A stretch of DNA of 9,650 nt from positions 1 through 9,650 of the forward strand of contig JAHFMP010000025.1 in NCBI GenBank assembly GCA_023267795.1, in the 5' to 3' direction. The DNA comes from Candidatus Woesearchaeota archaeon. Lineage in GTDB: Archaea > Nanobdellota > Nanobdellia > Woesearchaeales > DSVV01. The notes beneath the pieces are model-generated. The model was not told where the DNA came from. It did not search any database and was given only the letters and a program-made list of their open reading frames with translations. Below are positions 5,402 through 9,650 of this stretch, in pieces. The stretch's first letter is position 1; the number at the start of each line of letters is the position of its first letter. Made by a program: the position numbers and the translations under genes.

Positions 5402-5812
5402 ATGGAGTTTTCCCCAAAAACAAAGTTAATCCTTGCAAGCATCACAGTCATAGTAAGTCTTGCATTAGGTCTTTATACAAAAGTCATGTTTGTAGCACAA
5501 TTCTATGATCCATTTCAGCGCTGGTTAAATCTTAGTCTCTACATTTTTAGCTGGATTATGCTTGTTATTGCAGGTTTTTTTGTGGGAAAAGAAGCATTGC
5601 AGCTTGCTGATCAGTATGTCAGGCAAAAATTGCAGGAATCATATAATTTGACAATGGATTTTCAGAAGAAAGGAATTGAAAAAAGTATTGCAACAACAAA
5701 AAAGGGCTTTGAAAAAACAAAAGATATTGGCAAAAGAACAATTGACATGCATAGAAAAATTCTTGGCATTGATGAACTGCAGTTTCGCAGTGAAAAAAAA
5801 AGAAAATATTAA
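5402..5812 (+). CDS. two-helix membrane protein with 11-residue repeat tail
   Basis: Not a family I recognise. Its 136 aa have two membrane helices, about 8-29 and 44-63, with a short loop between. The basic tail from 65 on is predicted cytoplasmic. Within it are three 11-residue units: KKGIEKSIATT (89-99), KKGFEKTKDIG (100-110) and KRTIDMHRKIL (111-121). Each starts with a basic pair and holds a hydrophobic residue at the fourth position. Eleven-residue periodicity is known from membrane-surface amphipathic helices (apolipoproteins, alpha-synuclein) and LEA proteins, so the tail may lie along the inner membrane face; that is inference. It follows mscS by 41 bp on the same strand. Its stop codon is one base from the end of the convergent surface-protein gene, leaving no room for separate terminators. 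Confidence 0.75.
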   Translation: MEFSPKTKLILASITVIVSLALGLYTKVMFVAQFYDPFQRWLNLSLYIFSWIMLVIAGFFVGKEALQLADQYVRQKLQESYNLTMDFQKKGIEKSIATTKKGFEKTKDIGKRTIDMHRKILGIDELQFRSEKKRKY

Positions 5813-5813
5813 T

Positions 5814-7421
5814 TTAGGATTCTGATGCTGTTGGACATGTTGCTTGGATGTAGAGATCGTTGTCATCCAAATGATAAAATTCCACAGAAGCATAATCCAA
5901 TAATGGTGCTGTGCTTGACACTCCTATTGCATTAAATTCAGTACTGTATGCACTCGGATTTATTGCATAAAGCGGATCAGTAACACCATCAGCATCACAC
6001 TGTGTTGACTCCTGAAACATATAATCCACATAACTATAACCTTTATCATCTTCATCTATGGATGAAGAAATATCACTGTCCAAATATATTGCCTGTATCC
6101 CACAGCAGTTGCTTCCATCTGCATCTTCTCCTTTGAAGCGCTCTAAAAAGCTTGGTGCATCCTCCTGAAAGACAAAAGTGTGTTCAGCGAGATGCCTGTA
6201 CATATCTGCTTCACTAAAATCATCACTGACATTTTGCATTTGAATCTGATGATACCTTCCTTCTTCACTTAGCAAATCTATTCTCAATATACTATACGGA
6301 TCATACAATCCAATAATGGTGATCTCTGCTTCTCCAGAAGAGGCAACATCAGAAAATGAAACAGTTACTTTATTTGTGTTCACAACAAAAGAAGCATTGA
6401 CAGTAATTGTCCATGGACTCTTTTCTTCAATAGTTATGTTTGTTACAGTAATAGACGTATTAATATTCAACTCTTCTTTTCCAAATTCTTCAAAAGAATT
6501 TTCCAGTGCTCGAAAAAATCCTTCTCCAACAATAGCTTCATCTAAATAAAAATCAATAGGAACATTCTTTTCATCTCCTGTTGTTTCACTCGGGTCAAGG
6601 ATTTCCCATGTTGCCATGTTGCATTGTGAATCAGAAAGAGAGCATGTAAATGCTTTGCTTGGCGAAACAGCAACACTATAGTCAGTATTGCTATTTGTAA
6701 ATGGTGCAGCAAGAACGAGATCATAATAATCATCTGTTGTCAATTGGAGATTGCCTCCAATAGTGAATGTATAATTTTCCTGGCCTTCATGAAACATGAG
6801 ATGATCCATTCCAACAAGAATTTGTGAGCTATTATACACTGCAAGATACAAATCAGAAGAGGTTGCACTGTTGTTTATAATAGTCAGCTGCACACTTTTA
6901 AGATTTTCCAGTGTTCCAATACTTTCTGGTGTTGCAATCCGCTGTGCTATTGTTATTTCATTGCCAAATGATTCTGTACTTGGACTACTTCCACTATCAA
7001 TCTCTGCAACAGTCACTTCTTCTGAATCATTTCTTGCAATGAGAATCATTGCAAAATCTTTTGTGACTGCTGTAATACTATAATACGTCGGAACAGTGCC
7101 ATTCATTATAATTTCCCTATAAAACCCTTCTGGATCTTCCAGCGCTGTTTCTGTTTTGTTCACATAAAGCAGCATTGCACGAAGACTGTCTGTAGCAGCA
7201 ACTTTGACAAAGCTGTTGAAATATTCTTCAGTGAGCGATTTTGTAAACAAGTTCAGAACAATTGCCTCTGTGCGTTCTGCTGCTGCTCTCTGCTGTGCAT
7301 GCATCACGTTTGATGTTGCAATATACAGAACAAATACAAAAATAGAAATTAGAAAAATAGTGACAAAGGCAAACATAAACCCTTTTTTGTTTTTTTTCTT
7401 ATTTCCAGCAATCATTGCCAT
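5814..7421 (-). CDS. large surface protein with prepilin-like N-terminus and jelly-roll-like domain
   Basis: A 535-aa protein. The N-terminus is basic (NKKKNKKG, 7-14) and leads into one hydrophobic helix (15-36), like a prepilin or class III signal with a possible cut after Gly14. It lacks the usual Glu at +5, so it may just be a membrane anchor. The rest is predicted outside the cell: acidic, with at least eight Asn-X-Ser/Thr sites. Residues about 152-255 resemble a secreted jelly-roll (carbohydrate-binding-like) domain: an AQRIATPE opening, alternating strands around SDLYLAVYNSS, and TTDDYYDLVLAAP near the end. Further beta-rich regions run to about 385, and the C-terminal part has Cys439, Cys440, Cys475 and Cys529. 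The start at 7421 is chosen over the upstream GTG (7451) because GAGGTG lies 5 nt before it. It overlaps the pilin-like gene by 10 bp. Exact role unknown. Confidence 0.75.
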   Translation of the reverse strand: MAMIAGNKKKNKKGFMFAFVTIFLISIFVFVLYIATSNVMHAQQRAAAERTEAIVLNLFTKSLTEEYFNSFVKVAATDSLRAMLLYVNKTETALEDPEGFYREIIMNGTVPTYYSITAVTKDFAMILIARNDSEEVTVAEIDSGSSPSTESFGNEITIAQRIATPESIGTLENLKSVQLTIINNSATSSDLYLAVYNSSQILVGMDHLMFHEGQENYTFTIGGNLQLTTDDYYDLVLAAPFTNSNTDYSVAVSPSKAFTCSLSDSQCNMATWEILDPSETTGDEKNVPIDFYLDEAIVGEGFFRALENSFEEFGKEELNINTSITVTNITIEEKSPWTITVNASFVVNTNKVTVSFSDVASSGEAEITIIGLYDPYSILRIDLLSEEGRYHQIQMQNVSDDFSEADMYRHLAEHTFVFQEDAPSFLERFKGEDADGSNCCGIQAIYLDSDISSSIDEDDKGYSYVDYMFQESTQCDADGVTDPLYAINPSAYSTEFNAIGVSSTAPLLDYASVEFYHLDDNDLYIQATCPTASES

Positions 7422-7987
7422 ACACGCACCTCTGCTACATATGGTCCCCACATTGCACTGTTGTTATATGTTCCAAAGAGGAGCATTTTGTAAGGAAAAA
7501 CAACAGACGCATTTTCCTGCGTCATTGTTCCATTATAATACCATGTTCGCTTGTCAATTCGTATTTCTATATTTTCATCTTCTATATTTTTTTCATCAGC
7601 AAATTCGCGGAGACATTGTTCGAGGAGGTCATCACAATAATCACAGTTTCTTTCACTGTACCTGTAATAAAATTCTCCTGCCTGATTAAGAATACTGTTG
7701 CTAGTAACTGTAATATTGCCGTCAGCTGTCCAGTCGCTTGTGGCGCTGCAATTTCCTCCGCTGATGCTTTCTATTTTCATGCTAAATAGAGTAACAGTGT
7801 CGTACAGTTTTGTTTGTACAATACTCACTGGAGGCTTTGCAAGTACTGTGAATAAGTAAAGAAGAATGCCAAATCCGATACTGAGAATCATCAATGCAAT
7901 AACTGCTTCCATTGTGAAGTAAAATGCTTTTTTCCCAAAGATTTTTCTATGTATGAGGGTATTTGGGATTCGAATATTTATTTTCAT
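7412..7987 (-). CDS. pilin-like (type IV prepilin-like) protein
   Basis: A 191-aa protein whose N-terminus resembles a type IV pilin or pseudopilin. A basic leader with KIFGKK (15-20) is followed by FYFTMEAVIALMILSIGFG (22-40), with Thr25 and Glu27 placed like the FTLIE motif, and a helix to about 50. A prepilin peptidase could cut near Ala21 or Phe22; the latter puts Glu at +5. The mature part is probably extracellular and has Cys80, Cys115, Cys118 and Cys125 plus several Asn-X-Ser/Thr sites. The ATG at 7987 is chosen because a TATA box sits 26 nt upstream; an in-frame TTG at 7999 would add four residues. It is the first gene of a two-gene operon with the 535-aa surface protein (10-bp overlap). 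Subunit, minor pilin or assembly role cannot be told apart. Confidence 0.75.
   Translation of the reverse strand: MKINIRIPNTLIHRKIFGKKAFYFTMEAVIALMILSIGFGILLYLFTVLAKPPVSIVQTKLYDTVTLFSMKIESISGGNCSATSDWTADGNITVTSNSILNQAGEFYYRYSERNCDYCDDLLEQCLREFADEKNIEDENIEIRIDKRTWYYNGTMTQENASVVFPYKMLLFGTYNNSAMWGPYVAEVRVWQ
7427..7432 (-). promoter_or_regulatory. strong ribosome binding site inside the upstream gene
   Basis: GAGGTG on the - strand, 5 nt before the ATG at 7421, lies within the 3' end of the pilin-like gene. It fixes the start of the 535-aa protein and shows the two genes share an mRNA. Confidence 0.65.
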
Positions 7988-8009
7988 ATTTATTTTCAAA
8001 GAATTGAGG

Positions 8010-8016
8010 TATTTAT
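8010..8016 (-). promoter_or_regulatory. TATA box for the pilin-like operon
   Basis: On the - strand GCATAAATA, preceded by the BRE-like GAAA, is centred 26 nt before the ATG at 7987. There is no ribosome site, so the transcript is probably leaderless. Confidence 0.55.
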
Positions 8017-8029
8017 GCTTTCTTGTTTT

Positions 8030-8042
8030 CGAAACATATTAA
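8030..8042 (+). promoter_or_regulatory. BRE/TATA promoter for the 75-aa protein
   Basis: CGAAA followed by CATATTAA lies about 27-29 nt before the ATG at 8068. It is back to back with the divergent promoter at 8010-8016, so one regulator could control both sides. Confidence 0.45.
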
Positions 8043-8067
8043 TAGTAGTTTATCGTCTATAAAGTAT

Positions 8068-8295
8068 ATGCGAAAACAATTGCAGCAAACAACTGTTGTT
8101 GTACTGGTATTGTTACTCAGCTTGATTGGTGCACTATATGTTGTCAATAACTATGCATTGCCTGGTTCTACTTCCCAACTGACAGCAGCGACTGTTTCTG
8201 TTGATACAATTGATTGCAACCAGCCTTTGCCTGTTGATGCATCAACTGCCAAACAAAAGAAATATAGGGAACAGTGTTTTGAACAAGATTTATAA
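8068..8295 (+). CDS. small membrane-anchored or secreted protein
   Basis: Not recognised. The 75-aa product has a short basic N-terminus (RKQ), one hydrophobic helix (about 9-27: VVVLVLLLSLIGALYVV) and a short, probably extracellular, tail with Cys50 and Cys70 that could form a disulfide. The ATG at 8068 is preferred over the ATG at 8023 because the longer form would put 15 polar residues, encoded across the promoter, before the helix. It sits between two pilin-type genes and may be an accessory part of the same surface structure; that is inferred from position only. The gap to the next gene is 55 bp and holds that gene's own TATA box. Confidence 0.6.
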   Translation: MRKQLQQTTVVVLVLLLSLIGALYVVNNYALPGSTSQLTAATVSVDTIDCNQPLPVDASTAKQKKYREQCFEQDL

Positions 8296-8318
8296 TTTTT
8301 TATTTTTTATTGTAGCAA

Positions 8319-8329
8319 CATATATATAG
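8319..8329 (+). promoter_or_regulatory. TATA box for the class III pilin gene
   Basis: CATATATATAG is centred about 27 nt before the ATG at 8351, with no ribosome site. This indicates a leaderless transcript. Confidence 0.6.
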
Positions 8330-8350
8330 TGCTTTTTCTCAGTAGTTTTC

Positions 8351-8782
8351 ATGAAGCAGTCGCAGGCAGCAGTTGAATTTTTGTTTATCATAGGCTTTGC
8401 CATGCTATTATTGATTCCTTCTCTTGCTCTTTTTGCTCGTTTTGTTCAGGAAAGCTCTTACACTGTGACTACAAGTCAGGTAAACAAAATAGGGAATGTT
8501 ATGCTGAGCACTGCAATCCAAGCATATCATGGAACAAATGGAACAATCATTGTTATTGATATTAATTTTCCAAAAGGAGTCAAAAACATGACTATTATTG
8601 ACAATCAGCAATTAGTTTTTATCACAGACATTGGTGGCGCACTTTCAGAGAACGCATATTACTCTGAAATTCCCATTAATGGAAGTTTTAATGAAAGTGA
8701 TTATAGTGATGGATTGAAGAAATTTAAATTTACTGCTGTCAATGCCGGGTCACTTGTTCAGATTGAACGGATTGTCAAGTAG
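8351..8782 (+). CDS. class III signal peptide pilin-like protein
   Basis: A 143-aa protein with a textbook archaeal class III signal: MKQS then QAAVEF (5-10) and a hydrophobic helix to about 29. Cutting after Ser4 would put Glu at +5, as in archaellins and adhesive pilins handled by FlaK/PibD/EppA-type peptidases. The mature part is Ser/Thr/Asn rich with sequons at Asn63, Asn79, Asn110 and Asn114, suggesting an N-glycosylated surface subunit. The basic residues at 122-126 lie near a beta-rich end. No pilus ATPase or peptidase gene is in the window, so assembly must use genes elsewhere. It converges on the 146-aa gene with an 11-bp gap. Pilin versus minor filament component cannot be decided from this sequence. 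Confidence 0.85.
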   Translation: MKQSQAAVEFLFIIGFAMLLLIPSLALFARFVQESSYTVTTSQVNKIGNVMLSTAIQAYHGTNGTIIVIDINFPKGVKNMTIIDNQQLVFITDIGGALSENAYYSEIPINGSFNESDYSDGLKKFKFTAVNAGSLVQIERIVK

Positions 8783-8793
8783 TACTTCTGCCA

Positions 8794-9234
8794 TTATCCT
8801 TCTTTCAATTCTTCAATGTCTTTTTTCTTTAATGCAAATTGTTGCGGGGGTCTTCTCAATTCCTGCATCCAGAGAATTCCTACCTTAATCATTGCTTTGT
8901 TGAATTTATCAGATAATTTGTAATGTTTCTTGTACAAATCATAATCAATAAGTCCCATGCTTTTCATTGGAGTGAGAATTCTGTCATAAAATTGCCGCTT
9001 ATTGTAGCTTAACTTGATCTGCTTTGGTTTAAATACAGGCTCATCTATCTCAGCAATAATTTCTCCTTCATGAAGATGCGTCGCAAAAAGAGACATCGCT
9101 GTTTTACCAAGTATTCCTTCATGTTCTTTCATTCTCTGAATAAGCAATTTTGCAACAATAACCTGCTGCTTTGTTGCAAAAATAATTTCATAAATATCTT
9201 CAGGCATATTAAACTGATCAAACAAAATTACCAT
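8794..9234 (-). CDS. hypothetical protein, possible winged-helix fold
   Basis: Not firmly recognised. The 146 aa are cytoplasmic and mainly helical. The region about 22-60 has a helix (TKQQVIVAKLLIQRMKEH). Residues 78-112 (NKRQFYDRILTPMKSMGLID followed by DLYKKHYKLSDKF) look like a recognition helix plus wing of a winged-helix protein, with the alternating KHYKLS hairpin. The C-terminus is charged. If it binds DNA, the three TCAGTAT motifs just upstream, one overlapping its own TATA box, are natural candidate sites. The start ATG at 9234 has a TATA box about 28 nt upstream and no ribosome site. The function call is low confidence; that the gene is real is well supported. Confidence 0.7.
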   Translation of the reverse strand: MVILFDQFNMPEDIYEIIFATKQQVIVAKLLIQRMKEHEGILGKTAMSLFATHLHEGEIIAEIDEPVFKPKQIKLSYNKRQFYDRILTPMKSMGLIDYDLYKKHYKLSDKFNKAMIKVGILWMQELRRPPQQFALKKKDIEELKEG

Positions 9235-9254
9235 GCTTTACTAACAAAGCTATC

Positions 9255-9299
9255 TCAGTATATAAATATTTCGAATCAGTATGGTTTTTTGTATACTGA
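9255..9299. repeat. triple TCAGTAT motif, candidate operator
   Basis: TCAGTAT occurs at 9255-9261 and 9276-9282, and inverted as ATACTGA at 9293-9299. The first and last extend to TCAGTATA and TATACTGA. The second and third form a 7-bp hairpin with a 10-nt loop. The first copy overlaps the TATA box of the 146-aa gene. Confidence 0.45.
9259..9266 (-). promoter_or_regulatory. BRE/TATA promoter for the 146-aa protein
   Basis: On the - strand TTCGAAATA leads into TTTATATA, centred about 28 nt before the ATG at 9234. A good archaeal BRE plus TATA match with leaderless spacing. Confidence 0.6.
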
Positions 9300-9303
9300 A
9301 TAA

Positions 9304-9351
9304 TTTTGAAAAATCACCTGTTGAAAATTCAGAAAGTGATTTTTTTCAAAA
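9304..9351. repeat. long AT-rich hairpin in the divergent intergenic gap
   Basis: TTTTGAAAAATCAC (9304-9317) pairs with GTGATTTTT and CAAAA (9336-9351), giving 14 bp with a 2-nt T bulge and an 18-nt loop. It lies between two divergent promoters, where no terminator is expected. It could be an operator, or an end point for a short unlisted transcript. Confidence 0.45.
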
Positions 9352-9412
9352 TCGGGGTTATTCAAAGTCATCTATAATTTATTCCCTCTTTCATCTCACA
9401 GTGGTCATAAAT

Positions 9413-9477
9413 CTTTAAATACTGTAGGTTCCATAAATTATTCAGAAACCTGAAATCAAAGATTTTGGGAGGGGTGA
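9413..9477 (+). promoter_or_regulatory. TATA box and ribosome site for the last gene
   Basis: CTTTAAATAC (9413-9422) is a TATA-like box about 66 nt before the ATG, implying a leader of about 40 nt. GGGAGGGGTGA (9467-9477) contains an extended Shine-Dalgarno match ending 6 nt before the ATG at 9484, the strongest in the window. A small AAATC/GATTT hairpin sits just before it. Confidence 0.5.
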
Positions 9478-9483
9478 GTGATA

Positions 9484-9650
9484 ATGGCAAAGAAAAAAAT
9501 GATGGGAGAAGTTTGTGATACAAAAGGATATCATGGAAGTTGTCCATGCTGGTTTAGTTGGGCTGTATTAGCAGTTGGTATTTTGTACTTGCTCGGTGAT
9601 TTGGGAATCTTTACATGGTTTTCAGCAGTTTTCAGCTGGTGGACAGTTGT
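9484..9650 (+). CDS. small membrane protein, 3' end outside the window
   Basis: Only the first 55 residues are present. A basic start (MAKKKMMGE) is followed by a Cys/His cluster, CDTKGYHGSCPCW, with Cys11, His17, Cys20 and Cys22 as possible metal ligands. Aromatic, Trp-rich hydrophobic stretches then run to the window edge (about 23-39 and 43-55), probably two membrane helices. The strong ribosome site fixes the start and suggests high translation. No family recognised. The Cys-rich N-terminus before the first helix may be a soluble metal-binding or disulfide segment. Confidence 0.65.
   Translation, partial: MAKKKMMGEVCDTKGYHGSCPCWFSWAVLAVGILYLLGDLGIFTWFSAVFSWWTV

Noticed and set aside
7204..7689. 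Open frame of 161 aa on the + strand
   Set aside because: Antisense to the two surface-protein genes, which are supported by signal sequences, overlap and a strong ribosome site.
9281..9418. 45-codon open frame in the last intergenic gap
   Set aside because: No ribosome site, wrong TATA spacing (about 19 nt), and it runs through a long hairpin; kept only as a remark in the hairpin finding.

Overview
The window is AT-rich and almost certainly archaeal. The signs are an archaea-only GatE amidotransferase subunit, a class III (archaellin/pilin-type) signal peptide, TATA boxes with BRE-like purine stretches about 26-29 nt upstream of many start codons (leaderless transcripts), and a few genes with the archaeal Shine-Dalgarno core GGTGA. 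Small compact genes, a long bacterial-type zinc-lid adenylate kinase and many short orphan proteins suggest a DPANN-type genome such as Woesearchaeota or Pacearchaeota. That placement is inference from gene style; no marker in the window proves it.

Layout. 1-903 (+): adenylate kinase, followed without a gap by a small Cys/His zinc-ribbon-like protein. 877-2706 (-): gatE, convergent with and overlapping the small gene by 27 bp. 2707-3145: a gene-free stretch holding four tandem, nearly perfect GC-rich hairpins (2836-3007). These look like a structured RNA read on the + strand, and are the least explained element here. 3146-3454 (+): an orphan 102-aa protein behind a strong BRE/TATA promoter. 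3525-4005 (-): a RelB/RelE-type toxin-antitoxin pair. 4006-4292: a second gene-poor stretch with a GC-rich island that could fold. 4293-5812 (+): an MscS-family mechanosensitive channel, then a two-helix membrane protein whose tail carries 11-residue repeats. 5814-8782: a cell-surface cluster. It holds a pilin-like protein and a 535-aa surface protein with a jelly-roll-like middle on the - strand, and, divergently, a 75-aa anchored protein and a class III signal-peptide pilin on the + strand. 8794-9234 (-): a possible winged-helix protein with a triple TCAGTAT motif upstream. 9484-9650 (+): start of a small membrane protein cut by the window edge.

Working together. GatE serves indirect Gln-tRNA synthesis and Adk serves adenylate balance. 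MscS and the 136-aa membrane protein form an envelope pair. The four proteins from 5814 to 8782 all have N-terminal hydrophobic anchors, two or three of them prepilin-like, so they may build one surface filament or adhesion structure. The RelBE pair is a self-contained addiction or stress module. No tRNA, rRNA, CRISPR array, transposase or phage gene was seen.
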